Below the pieces are notes generated by a model, which saw nothing but the letters and a program-made list of their open reading frames with translations, was not told where the DNA came from and ran no database searches. A stretch of 64,000 bases of DNA, from contig JADNRX010000001.1 in assembly GCA_015501595.1 (NCBI GenBank), forward strand, positions 1,054,001-1,118,000, read 5' to 3'. This DNA comes from Hymenopellis radicata. Lineage: Eukaryota > Basidiomycota > Agaricomycetes > Agaricales > Physalacriaceae. Below, one piece after another: positions 40,282 through 52,100 of the stretch (position 1 is the first letter of the stretch; each line of letters opens with the position of its first letter). Made by a program: the position numbers and the translations under genes.

Positions 40282-40998
40282 ATGCGCGACGTGCTACAGA
40301 CAGAAGAACTCGATATTCCAGAGGGCATTGAGGTTTCCATCAAATCCCGCCTCATCAAGGTCATTGGTCCCCGAGGAACCCTCACCAAGAACGTTCGTCA
40401 TGTCGATATGGACATCCGACTTGTGAAGGGAAAGACGACCAAGGTCTCTCTGGCTGTCTGGCAGGGAGGCAGAAAGCACGTCGCCTGCTTGAGGACGATT
40501 AAAAGCTTGATCAACAACATGATCACTGGTGTCACCTATGTGGGTAACTTGTCTCTTCACAAAATTACGACTAATGGTATCGCAGGGCTTCCAATACAAA
40601 ATGCGCGCGGTCTACGCCCATTTCCCCATAAACTGTATCATACAAGACGATGGCCGTGCCATGGAGATCCGTAACTTTTTGGGTGAAAAGGTGGGTTGGT
40701 CCATCGGAATGAAAAATGCCTCTGAGTTGTAATCTTCAGACGGTCCGACATGTAAACATGCTGGATGGTGTTGTTGTAGCGGAATCAAAAGCGCAGAAGG
40801 ACGAGCTGATTCTCGTGGGTAACGACATTGACAACGTTTCCCAATCCGGTATGTACAATACAATCAGCGCCATCCAGGTCTCATTCGAGTCTAGCTGCAT
40901 CCATCCATGGCGTGTGCCGTGTGCGAAACAAGGATATCCGGAAGTTCTTGGATGGTATCTATGTGTCGGAGAAGGGCGCTATCAAGTCAGACGCTTAA
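40282..40998 (+). CDS. 60S ribosomal protein uL6 (RPL9)
   Basis: Spliced protein of about 190 residues: [81 protein letters not shown] and [18 protein letters not shown] with a final [16 protein letters not shown]. This matches eukaryotic uL6 along its full length; the protein binds 25S rRNA near the sarcin-ricin loop and P stalk. Introns at about 40540-40585, 40692-40737 and 40851-40893. An acceptor (ttttcttag) abuts the start codon, so a 5' UTR intron is likely, as in many fungal ribosomal-protein genes. TAA stop at 40996. Confidence 0.95.
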
Positions 40999-41535
40999 AT
41001 TGTACTTCTCTCTTATGGTTCTATGACATTCCATGCCCAAGAATATGCGAGAATTCCGTTAACTCGGCCGAGATACCCAACAACGTACTGTCTATATTCG
41101 TCTCCCCGCCGCTGACAGTCTATTAGGAAACCGTCGTCGAGATCAGAAGTAAAGGAAGCGACATAATGCCCGTGCCTGCCGCCGTCTCTTGATCTAGAAG
41201 ATTTCAAGAACTCGCCACAAGCGCCTCACTATAACCGCGGTTTCTCGTCCGTACAATAAACACTCTTCAGCTGAGTTCATTGATCATTTCTCTTCCTTCT
41301 TACTCTCTTACCTAGAATATCTCCTGTGGGCTGGCGCTTTCTCGACTTATTCGCACGCGGTCAGCGTCCTTTCCTTCTCTTCTTTCTTTTTCTCCACCGC
41401 CTTTCTCACGCTTGGCTGTTGCTCCTCGACGACTCGACCTTGGGACGCGAGTGTACTAGCAGCCGAGTTACATCTTTGCTCGCTTGTTATTGTTCTCTCT
41501 ACTTGCATATTGATGGCGACGCTCGCGCTCTCTAG
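40999..41535. other. intergenic
   Basis: 3' flank of RPL9, then a pyrimidine-rich stretch (about 41280-41410, TTCTTTCTTTTTC type) that looks like the promoter or 5' leader of the next gene. No gene seen. Confidence 0.4.
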
Positions 41536-43274
41536 ATGTCGCGTCGGACGCGTTCCGGCAATGAATCCTCCCCTTACGCTTTGGCGGAGCCCCTTGTCTG
41601 TCACGATGTGAGCGTTGCTGACCTCTTACGGCGCCGAATCGCGGAACTGGACGTGGAGGGTGACTGCACCGACGACGACGACGACGCCGATGAGGAGGGT
41701 AGCGAGCTGGGAGATGGAGATACCCCTCGTGACGGAGAATCGCGTTCTGCGAGCGAGGGCCACACCCTTGGATTGGTGCGTGGTTTCTACGCATTTGGAC
41801 TGAGCTCATCTTGTGCATAGGTTACGCCCTTCGGCCGCCACAACCTTTCCTCTCATTCGACTGCCACGCACGCGGCAGTCCTTCCCGAACCATCATCGTC
41901 TACGCGTCTCGACGACGTCCCTGCGGTTCTTGCATGTTCACCGGCCTCCCTGTCCGCCACCCACTCCCCGTCTCGCCATGCCCAACATTCCGCAGGTTCG
42001 TGCGGTTCTTCCCGCCGTCCCAAAGCCCCGAAAAATCCTGGCAAACACTCATCGCCCGTACGACGGAGTCAACGCCTTCGCGATGCGCAGGACGCGCTCG
42101 CACTCACGTCAAAGCTCGTCTCGCTCAAACCCGTGAAGAAACGCGATGCGCCTGTGTCCGTCCCGTACAATGTCGCTACGGATGCGCCGGTCGACGCGTC
42201 GGCATTCACCGTACGCCGTGAGCCGCCTCCAGGTGCGCGGACATGGCGCCTGTCCGACTATGTGGCTCGGGATATCGCCATATACGCTGGATTCCTGATG
42301 AGGATAGATGGGTTGAAGGAACATGCATCCCTCTTGTGGACGCTGAAGGGCGTCTGTTAGGGCTTTTGGGAGGCAAGCCGAGTGAGGAGGAAGGGGGGAA
42401 TTCGTGGATGGAGGTTGTACACGGGATCCCTGCGCTAATTGAATCGGCGAAGCGCGGCGTGCGCTTTCCTAAAAAGATGTGCATCCACCAACGAGGCAAG
42501 TTCCCTGCCCCCCGCTGTGGGAATCGGATATGGCGGAGGAGAAAAGGTATGTTGAATGATATCGACTCTTACATTGTTCATCAGCCCGCGTCATGTTAGC
42601 GCCCGGTTAATCGCGCCATGACAGCGCCTGTACGCCGCTTTATGGACCAGATTCTCTCTAGTCCTTTGGTAAGATGTCTTTCGGGCCGGGTTAACGGTAC
42701 GTGTAGTTGCTGTCTGCGTATTCTATCGTACTGATCTTGTGCTGTAGGCCTGTTCCAAGCCCATAACCCGACCATGTACAACTCCTACGCTGAAAACTTG
42801 AAGGCCATCCTTGAGAACGACAAGACTCTACGTCCCAACTTCACCAACTCCGTCTTCGCGCTCCTCACAGTCAATGTTGGCCGCCGTACCGTCACCGAGC
42901 CTCACCGGGACCGAGCCAACCGTCCGCCTGGCTGGTGTCCCGTTTCTGCGTTCGGAGATTATGATCCCACTCAGGGGGGACAATTGGTGCTGGACGAGTT
43001 CAAGTTGATCATTGACTTCCCGTCTGGCACCACGATCTACATCCCATCTGCGCTTGTCACCCACTCCAACACGGACATCGCGCCTGGAGAATCACGTTAC
43101 TCCATCACGCAGTACACTCCCGGCGCTCTCTTCCGCTGGGTGTATAACGGCTTTCGTACGCAGGAGGCATTTTTCCATGCCAAGTCAACGACCAAGGCGG
43201 ATATAGCGCGTTTTCGGAAGGATCAATCCACTCGGTGGATGGATAGCCTGCAATATTTTCCAAAAATTCTGTAG
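41536..43274 (+). CDS. 2-oxoglutarate/Fe(II) dioxygenase-fold protein, possibly TET/JBP-like
   Basis: Start ATG 41536. An acidic, low-complexity N-terminal half (SRRTRSGNESSPYALAEP, DDDDDADEEGSELGDG) is followed, after short introns, by a conserved domain: FVRREPPPG-like text, RGKFPA, then LRPNFTNSVFALLTVNVG, EPHRDRANRPPGWC, GGQLVLDEFKLIIDFPSGTT, IYIPSALVTHSNT and GESRYSITQYTPGALFRWV. HRD (His and Asp), the later His in THSNT, and Arg in GESRYS fit the metal- and cofactor-binding residues of the double-stranded beta-helix fold. HRDxxN is also seen in TET/JBP enzymes, which oxidise 5-methylcytosine or thymine. The fold call is fair; DNA-base activity is inference. Stop at 43272-43274. Confidence 0.6.
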
Positions 43275-43438
43275 TTAGCGTCTTGTACTGTAGACTGCTT
43301 TAACCTTGCTTTGAAATTTGTATCTAGTATGAATCAAATACCCATCATTTATTTCGCTCCCGTCATGAGAGCATATATATTTCATTCTTCCTGTACCCGT
43401 GACGTCAATCTCCCTTCCTTTTCCCTTTCATTAACACC

Positions 43439-44446
43439 ATGTCGACACCAGGTACACGTGTATGTACATTTGCAGGGGCCGTTTACTCATGAATTGTTGA
43501 CCAGCAGAAGATACCCGTCTAATAGCATGGTTTGATATTGACAATACCCTTTACTCCGCCAATTCGAAGATATCCCAAGCCATGGGGAAGAAAATACACG
43601 GTTCGATCACCAATTGGATCTTGAGGAGGTGCAGTAACTAAAGAAATCCAACAGCGTACTTTATGACCATGGGTTTGGATGACGCCGAGGCATCTGAACT
43701 ACACTTGAAATACTACACACAATATGGCCTTGCACTTGCTGGACTAGTCCGACATCACGATGTAGGTCAGTTGCAACGTGTTACATTCGAGTCAAGAACT
43801 GGCGCTGACTCCCTTCTAGATCCTATAGATTTCGACAGGAAATGCGATGGAGCTCTTCCTCTAGAGGAGATGATCAAACCGAACCTAAGTCTGCGCAAGC
43901 TCTTTCAAGATATAGATCGGACGAAAGCGCGCGTCTGGGGATTGACGAATGCGTACCGCCCGGTATGTTTGTACTGTAATGGACTTGGAAGATGCGTTAA
44001 CCGTGGTTACTGGTAACAGCACGCGGAGAGAGTTCTCCGCATTCTGAATTTAGAGGATCAGATAGACGGCCTTGTGTTCTGCAATTATGCAGAGTCCGAA
44101 TTTGTTAGCAAACCCGAACTCGAGTACTACCACAAGGTGCGTAGAAGGATTCTTCCCCAGAAGTATACTTACGATCGTGCATTAGGCAATGAGGAAAGCT
44201 GGCGTTTCCGATCCATCGAAATGCCTGTTCGTAGACGACAACAGACGCAACGTAGACGCGGCGCGTGAACTGGGATGGACAAGCTGTGTGCACTTCTGCG
44301 AACAAGGGCTAGAGAGTATGGAAGGCGGACAGGTTAAACGAATTGGAGCCGAAAGACAAGCTGAGGATGATAATGGTGTCGTGGTCATCAACGATTTGGA
44401 AGAGCTGCGGACGGTGTGGAAGGAGATCTTTGTGGATGCACCTTGA
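43439..44446 (+). CDS. HAD-family pyrimidine 5'-nucleotidase (SDT1/PHM8 type)
   Basis: ATG 43439, first intron after four codons, then FDIDNTLYSANSKISQAMG (HAD motif I), FMTMGLDDAEASELHLKYY, YGLALAGLVRHHDVDP, VWGLTNAYRPHAERVL (motif II), FCNYAESEFVSKPELEYY (motif III Lys) and CLFVDDNRRNVDAARELGW (motif IV). Order and spacing match fungal SDT1 and PHM8, which dephosphorylate UMP/CMP, NMN or lysophosphatidate. Five short introns. TGA stop at 44444. Cytosolic, no targeting signal. Confidence 0.9.
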
Positions 44447-44544
44447 TTTCTGTAATGTAGATGTTGAGTAGGCCCTAAGTAGACCGACGAAGTTTTGGTC
44501 ATGAACCAATGACGCATACATTTTGATCCCTGCCTCTTACCGTC

Positions 44545-45037
44545 ATGGCGTTCAAACCACGTTACGCACAACCCTTCTCATTATCAGACGCGATCTCATT
44601 AGACCTGCCTGTCATAACCGAAGGTTGACCTCTATCACCTTCCACTCTACATTTTCAATTCAATCGCGTTCATCTAGAAATTGCGCGCTTGCAGCATTCT
44701 CTACAAAAATTACGGGAAACGCAGGATGTTCTAAGAGAGTACATCGAAGAATCGAAGGAACACGATCCGGAAATCATGAAAGCTGTAAAAGAGAATGAAG
44801 TTGTCATGTAAGAGTTCTATGGAGACGAGATTCGGAGCTAACAAGGGATGGCACAGCGGATCACAAGAAGAGAGAATAGAGATGCTGAAGATAGCCCTTC
44901 GAGACAAGGGTGTGTCCTATCACGAGCATTATAACTTATCCTCGGCCACTTCTCAACCAAACTCGACTACTGCGCCACATTCAGCGCCTCAAACTATCGA
45001 ACCTGAGGCGGACGAGGAGGGCGGGATACACCTGTGA
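44545..45037 (+). CDS. small coiled-coil protein, TMA17/ADC17-like proteasome chaperone
   Basis: About 120 residues after two introns (about 44614-44679 and 44809-44858). A helical core, EIARLQHSLQKLRETQDVLR then EIMKAVKENEVVIGSQEERI, has the same layout as yeast Tma17/Adc17, whose helix contains a similar ENEIVL segment. Tma17 helps Rpt6-Rpt3 pairing during proteasome base assembly, mostly under stress. The tail is Ser/Thr and acidic. The match is short, so a generic prefoldin-like or coiled-coil protein remains possible. Confidence 0.55.
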
Positions 45038-45146
45038 CTTGAGTGGTGGAAAATAAATGTACATGTTAGTCGTGTGGTGTAGTAATACAGTGTTGAGTAT
45101 CTATGTGTTAAGTTTGTACAGTCCTCAAGGATACAGCATCCTTCAT

Positions 45147-46617
45147 TCAAAATAACGTCACCGAGACTACCTGCGATGACTCGGAGACTTCTAGGATAAT
45201 ACCTTCGTATCCGTGCACTAACCACGTCAGTACTTGGAAGATACGAACAGAAGGTGGAAGACATACAACGCGTTGTCGAGCCGGGTAACGTGATATTGTC
45301 CTCGTCGTCAGTCCGATCCAGGAGCATCGAAGGTGGTGATTCACGAGGACTCAAGAAATGACTTATTGTCTCGAACTAGGGATGTGTCAGGACAAGACTG
45401 CTTTATAGGCAGCAGCTTACCCGATCATGGAATCGCTTGCGAGGAGGGGTGTCTTGTTTAATAATTAGAGACTTTCAAACCGAACCGAAGCAACTTTACC
45501 ATCTTCATCGTCTTCCGGAAGACCCTCAATTTCCCAATTACATCTTTTGTACCGCTGGAATAACGGAGACCCTGGCTACAGGGACAGTTCGATAATCGAC
45601 GAAGACAAAGGTAATGGGGAGCACGTACGATGTTCGTATGTAGGATAATCTTGCGCACAACATGGTCGCTGCTTGATATTAAGAAGTCGATCCCGTGTTG
45701 GAAGTAATTGTAGAAATCTAGCGGCCTCTCAGACAAGAAGGAACGCAGAGAATTAACTGCGTACATCCTGTGTCATTATTGGCTTGGTCATTGGCGTGTA
45801 TCGACATTCGTTGGTCTTCCTTGTGATGAACTCGAAGAGGTGGACCGAGGCCAATATTCAGGTCTTGGGCTGTAGTACTGCCAATCTTGACATGGAGCGG
45901 AGGAGTCCCAGTAGGATGGAAGTGTAGCGTAACACCATCTTTGACCTGCAAAGCGAACACATTGAGTGAAGAAATAATACGGAACTTGAAAGCGCGCACC
46001 TTGACGACAGCAAGAGAGACATCTCCATTCATGATTGGACATTCCGCCACTTCGTCTAAAGCATCGCCGTCATCATGCTTGGGATCCTTCTGGGATATGA
46101 AAAGACGCTTCACTTCTTGCATCTTGTCGTCTGACTGGACTGCCTTTAAGCCCTCTGTTATACCATCCTCTTCAAAGCTAAACCACAGTCCTGGATAGCG
46201 AAGATCATCTCCCGGATATGTAGGACCAAAGAAGCGTCGGACATCGACGCGATGAAGAACATTGTCCGGCGAGGATATATCAGTATCTTGGTACCGAATG
46301 CCCAAGGAGGATTGGGGTCCCGTAGCTTGCGGACACAAATGGTGCGCAGTCGCTGATGCTTTCCAGAGAATAAGAGGTCGAGGTGAGGGCGGAGATGTAG
46401 CACGATTGGCGTGGTCGACGCAGTGTCGGGGTCATACTTGATGTCGACCTGGGGAAACAGGTTCTGCATGCGACGTAGCATGTCGAGGACCGTCCACAGC
46501 GAGGCTCCTGGTGTACGGGTCACTTTCAACCGATACTGCAGCGCAAAACGGCGTACCAATATCGAACATTCCGAGGCCAAGGCCAGGCCGGATATCAACA
46601 TTCAATTCAGCGAGCAT
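45147..46617 (-). CDS. PHAF1 family protein (UPF0183)
   Basis: Start ATG 46617 with LNVDIRPGLGLGMFDIGTPF, then LQYRLKVTRTPGASLWTVLD, PQVDIKYDPDTASTTPIVLH, VDVRRFFGPTYPGDDLRYPG with LWFSFEEDGI, VKDGVTLHFHPTGTPPLHVK and YFQHGIDFLISSSDHVVRKI. The final exons read ITLPGSTTR and GYEGIILEVSESSQVVSVTL, the same order as metazoan PHAF1 (C16orf70), whose end has a related FEVMQNNHIASVTLY segment. PHAF1 acts with BCAS3 at autophagosome-forming sites in animals; the fungal role is inferred. At least six short introns. Divergent from DPB2 with 88 bp between starts. Confidence 0.85.
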
Positions 46618-46705
46618 GGCAGCAGGAGGAGAAGATACCAATTAGGGCCATCACGTGGAAGGCCCGTAACATTGACCACCACCACCACGGCCTCAGACGC
46701 GGAAA

Positions 46706-48790
46706 ATGCCAGATGACCGACAGAGAACGATTATAAAGGTGCGCTAGTCGTCGTTGTCATTCGCGTACTTATGCTGTTTGCTTACAGGTGTTCAGGAAAT
46801 ACAGTAATTCGCTCGGCCCAGACGCGTTGGACTTTATCGAGCAGATCCTCGACGAAAATGGCATCAGCGACGAAGACATCGAAATATCCCTTGAGACGCT
46901 TGCGAAGGAATACAACAAACAGGATGGTCCGCAGACACTCTTGTTCAATGTCCACCGATACTGACACCATCTAGACGCGACTATGAAGGTGACAGTCGAC
47001 ATCCTTCGACGCGTTTACGAGTCGTTTCAAGAACAAGACAATCCAGATGAGTTTCAAGCGGAAACTATCGATCCAGACAGCCACCTCTATGTCATAGACG
47101 CGTTCGAAATGCCTCTCTGGCACTGGTCCGTTGAAAGGGGCACCTTTGAGAGGTATGGCAAATCACCGTCCCGCTAGCTTTGCTCATTGTATCAGATTCA
47201 ATGGCCAGATGACTATATCAGGGTCTCCGGAGTCGCGCGTACTTGCTGTACGCGACCGACTGCATGTTATCAAACAATGTGTCCTTCGAAACGAGCACTT
47301 CGCTCCATCCACATTGCCATCGAGGGATCGAGATAAATTGGTTACTGTACGGTGTTTACTTCTACCTACGACTCATTTTGATCAGCTGAACAGCTTAAAT
47401 CTACAAAACAACTCTTAGGACGCGCGGGGGAACGTTTTTTGATTCTAGGAATGCTTACACACTCTAAAGAGGGAAAAGTATGTATAGAGGACGCAGATGG
47501 CGTGGTGGAACTAGACTTTTCAAAACTTGTGAGGCAGTGAAACGATTGCCTCTTTCGCCACCTGACGTTGACTTTAAGGATGCACCGGGTGATGGTCTAT
47601 TCACAGAAGGTTGTTTGGCTCTTGTTGAAGGCGAATATACCGAGGAAGCTACACTGGAGATAATTGCAATTGGTCAGCCTCCCTGTGAGCCTCGTTCGAC
47701 AGCACGGTCGGTATACCATATCACCAAGTGTCTTACGGGATTAACTCTGTTATAGATCAATATATGGCCACATCGATTTCCTAGGAAAAGGTGCAACTTC
47801 TCTTCTGGAAGACGTAAATGATGTGCTCTGTTGTAATTTGCCATTTCTTAACCTTTTGTTGCAGGCACAATTCAGTGTTCGTATACGAGACGAGCTCTCC
47901 GAACTCCACTTCTTTTTTCTGTCAGATGTCTGGCTGGATCATCCACAAACCATTCCTGGCTTGCAGAAGATGTTTGACAACTGTATCGAAAATAGCTTCA
48001 TTCCAAAGGTGATAACACTTTGCGGCAACTTCACGAGTCGCTCGATAGCTCATGGCAATAGTCGTGATATACAACGCTACCAAGGTGGCGGCTTTCCAAA
48101 GTCTCCATAATGTATGCTAACAGACCGTGTCCTAGAGAACTTTGACGCCTTGGCCGACCTGATCGCTTCTTATCCCACAATAACGCGAACGACGCACTTC
48201 ATCTTCGTCCCAGGGCCTTTAGATATAACTGGAAACTCTGTTTTGCCTCGACGGCCTCTGCTGTCAACGTTCGTATCGCGATTAAAGGCAAAGGTTCCCA
48301 AGGCACATTTCGCAACAAATCCTTGTCGTATCAAGTTTTTTAACCAAGAAATTGTGGTATTTCGGGAGGACCTCATGTCGAAAATGTTGCGCAACATTGT
48401 TGGCGTCAAGCCAAATGTTCGCAGTGATGATTTGAAGAGATTTGTAAAGTGGTTCCTTTCCTGCATATCACGGACCCTAATCCTCGAGGCAGCTAGTACA
48501 ATCCATTCTCGACCAAAGTCATCTAACACCTTTAACCAACGGCGTACAACCCACATTGTCAGACTTTGATCACTCTCTGCGGCTCTACCCGTTGCCTACT
48601 GCAGTAGGTGATGTTCCATCTCGTCTGTCCTCAATCACTCTGACCCACGCAGATTGTTCTCGCGGACAAATACGATAGATACAAGATCACGTATACTGGA
48701 TGCCATGTCTTCAATCCGGGCACATTTGTAGGAGGTTCCTATACCTTTTCGACATACAAACCGTCGGAAATCAACTCCGAAGAGTGGTAA
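46706..48790 (+). CDS. DNA polymerase epsilon subunit B (DPB2)
   Basis: ATG 46706, first intron at about 46739-46787, then [20 protein letters not shown] (N-terminal helical domain), [32 protein letters not shown] (OB-fold part) and the inactive calcineurin-like phosphoesterase domain: [51 protein letters not shown] and [20 protein letters not shown]. The protein ends [20 protein letters not shown] and EW with TAA at 48788. DPB2 is the essential second subunit of the leading-strand polymerase and contacts the CMG helicase. Introns are short and frequent, some inside the phosphoesterase domain. Confidence 0.9.
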
Positions 48791-49166
48791 GAGTGACCCT
48801 TTCGTGTCTCAACATGACCGTGTTGACCGAGCCTGTAGTGTGCTGGCATTCGACGAAGAAGAATGAGGATATCCTTAGTTATCTGTTTTGCGATAGCTGT
48901 ACCATCGATGCTTTCATTAAATACTTATGTAGTTCTCGTTAAACCTTGAACTGGATGTTGCCCCGGACTGCTTCACTGAAAATCCCCGGCTGATCCGGAA
49001 AGTCCGTCACTGAATCACGCTCGGCATGTCAATGGAACCAAATTAAACAGCAACATCGCCCTATGTCCTCCGTGAGGCGGGCATAACGCCCTGCTTCTTC
49101 TTGTTTTCTGCCACCACTGCAGACTATTCGCTGCGGCGCTAAGCCAGCGTCCACGGCGTCGCCACG
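48791..49166. other. intergenic
   Basis: 376 bp between DPB2 stop and the FMP27 start; nothing else seen. Confidence 0.4.
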
Positions 49167-52100
49167 ATGTCGCTGACCGCCATATTCCGCTTTCTCTTTA
49201 TAAGCGCCCCAGATGCCAGCTGGTGGACATTCTTCGTCGTGTGGGTGGCACGAATCATCACCGTTTCCTTTCTTCTGCGGTCATACATCATACCATGGGC
49301 ATTGGCGCAACTGTCGAGACACGTCCGCATTCGCAGCATGAGTCTCAGGTCGATCCGGGGCCTGTACATATGTCGCGGCAACCGAACGGTGCGCATTGAC
49401 CGCCTCAGCTACACAGTGGATGATGGGTGGGGACTTGTCGTTGAGGGATTGAAGGTAGAGGTTCGGACGCGCGACAAATTCTCCTTTCCACGTCCTACAC
49501 ATCGCCGGTCGCTCACTCTTGAGCGTATATCCCAACTAGAACGCGCATTTTGGAACGGCTTGTCTTCCATATACTCCGTGTTCAATCCCCTACGACCAAT
49601 CATCCGTCGCGAGGTCGTTTCTGTTCTTCGCTTTGCTATGCGCGTACTGCCCAGGTTCACCCGGCACGTCACCTTGGAAATTCAGCCGTTTTCTATTACC
49701 TTCCCCGATGCCTCTGGCGCCACGATTACCTCTGATCTCATTCGTCTTCATGCAGGCGTTCAATTCTTTCTTCGTCAGACGCCCCCGCCTTATGGACCTC
49801 GGCGGACGGAACCGCGCGTTTCACGAAGCTATCCGTCTTATAGTATCGGCGCTTGGAAGAATCGGTTCCGAGCTAGTGTCAAGAGGTCCGTGGATACAGT
49901 TTTGGATGAAACTGAGGGAAGAGCCACGCTTTCTCTTCGTGTCAACAATGTTTCTTGCTTCACTCCAACGACTAATGGACGAGGTGAGACTCACTTTTGC
50001 AAACATCTGTTGACCAATATTAAACGGCATCCAAGATACCGTGTTCAGTATTCCTCAGTCGATCGAGGCGGCCGTATCACTCAATTTCGATCCTAAAGAC
50101 CGTCGTGTCGACACACACAGTCTTTCTGCCAGCCTCGGGGTCACGAAGTGTGAAATTGAAATGAATGCTCTGCTGGCCCTTTTCAGTGAAATCAAGAGAC
50201 AGGCCTCACAGGATGATGATGGGCCGTCATCGGCCTTTGCATTTCCTCGTGAATCGCAGTCTTCTCCCATTCCATCGCCTCTTATGTCTCCCACGGCACC
50301 TGCGCCACCGTGGTCGTCGGGTTACACGCAGCCTTCCTCTCCGCGATCACCCTTCATGAAGGCACTTTCGGTACGTTTGTAGGCTTTGGACATAGACTGT
50401 CATTAAATTTTCAATACAGAGAGCGTCGAGACTATCTCGCCGTCCTGCCTATCCGCCTTGCAAGAAATTAGCAGAGACACGATGCAATGTGAGTCCAGCT
50501 TAACGCGTGGATAACATTCAACTTACCCGTCCAGGCAATGATATCGTTCTTGCAAGGCATTAAGGTCGATCTGGAGAAGGTTGTGTTGAACATCCGGCAT
50601 GGTACGGAGGAAGACGAAAATTACAAGTTGAGCTTCCAGAACATCGCGCTCTTTGCGGGTCTCAGTAGGCCCTGGGTGCAGCCTTTACATCGACGTTGGT
50701 TCGGGAAAGGATCTAGGTCTGCGGAGATATTTGACCCAGACGTCTATTGTGTGTCCTTGTCCGCCGGTCCTCTCAAGTTTGATCGATACACATCCCATCA
50801 TCACCTGCGCCTTCTGGCCATGGAGCTTTTCGACTTCCAGACTCTCACGACCCAGTTTCCCTCTCCGTGGTTGGTCCCATCACCCTTTCTCGGAGGTGAT
50901 CCCAATGGACCACTTTTGGTCGTTTCGACGACAATCGGCAACATCCAGCTCACAGAGCAGATGCATTACCTAGCCTCCATGGTTGAACGAATGCAATCCA
51001 AATCGCGCCCTGCTCAAGCTCCTTCCTCATCCTCCGGCTTCTTCGCTGTACCACGACTAGCGATCTCGGTACATTGCGGCACCATCAGCGCTCGGCTTGT
51101 GCTCCCTAGCGCAGGTGCGGTGACCAGAGCTATAGAAGCTCGGACCGATGGCTTTGTGGTATCCTGTCATTCACATTACAAGACGCGGATACGATATACG
51201 GGTCACGGTGACTTGGACGCACTTCCGTTACAGCTGTCGCTGGCAGTGAACGTGGTTTTGGAACCAGTGTTCATCCGAATCAGGTCTAGATTCTCGCAAA
51301 AGCATCTTTCAAGCACGACCACTAGTGATCCGGATTTTTTGGAGGATCCGGTTCTTGTGTCTCTGGAGCAAGTCTCTGTTGCTGCCCAATGCTCTGCGCT
51401 CTGTGATATTCGGGACGACACTCAGAACATAGCCAGTGTGGATACATCCACCTTCATCGCCGATGTGTCCTGTATCTGTGACGCACTTTGTGTTGAGCTA
51501 TGGCATTCACTGGTAGTGGAAGGGGTCGTTCAAACGATCTCCGCCTTACCCTCAAGACCGAAGCCACACCGCGCTCGCGCCTCTCGTCCTCTCCTTGAGC
51601 ATTTGCCATCGGGTCTTTCTGCCTCCCTTTGCCTGGGACGTACAGTGATGTTCGTTACACAACCAGACATCAACCCGAAGGAGGATATGGAAATCTCCAG
51701 AGGTATCGCTATTCGCGCAGAGCAAACATTGCTTCAATACTGTTCAATGCAGTTGCAACACCGCTCCCGCTTCGGTGACCTTCGCACGAGGTCTGAAGGT
51801 AGAAGTAAGCTCTATTTACCAGAGGAACAACTCAGTCGTGCTTTGTCCGCCGCCAGGTCTTCTCCGACTCTGCCTACTGCATCGATCATGTTCGGCGTGA
51901 CTGATCTGAGCATGCGGAGTGCTTTAGCGACTCAATTTGCTGCAGATGATCCAACCATGGCGGAGTACGATAATCCCGACTTGACGCATCGAGAATTCCT
52001 GCGCCTGCGAGGGATTGAAACAGAGGCTTTGTTTTCTACCAGCGAGCCCGACTCGTCTATCTGTGATGCCCTCATTCGGGTCCATGTCGCGAACGCCATT

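Noticed and set aside
49633..50013. Alternative 126-codon ORF inside FMP27
   Set aside because: Shadow frame of the FMP27 exon; the other frame carries the continuous beta-strand pattern (ATLSLRVNNVSCF).
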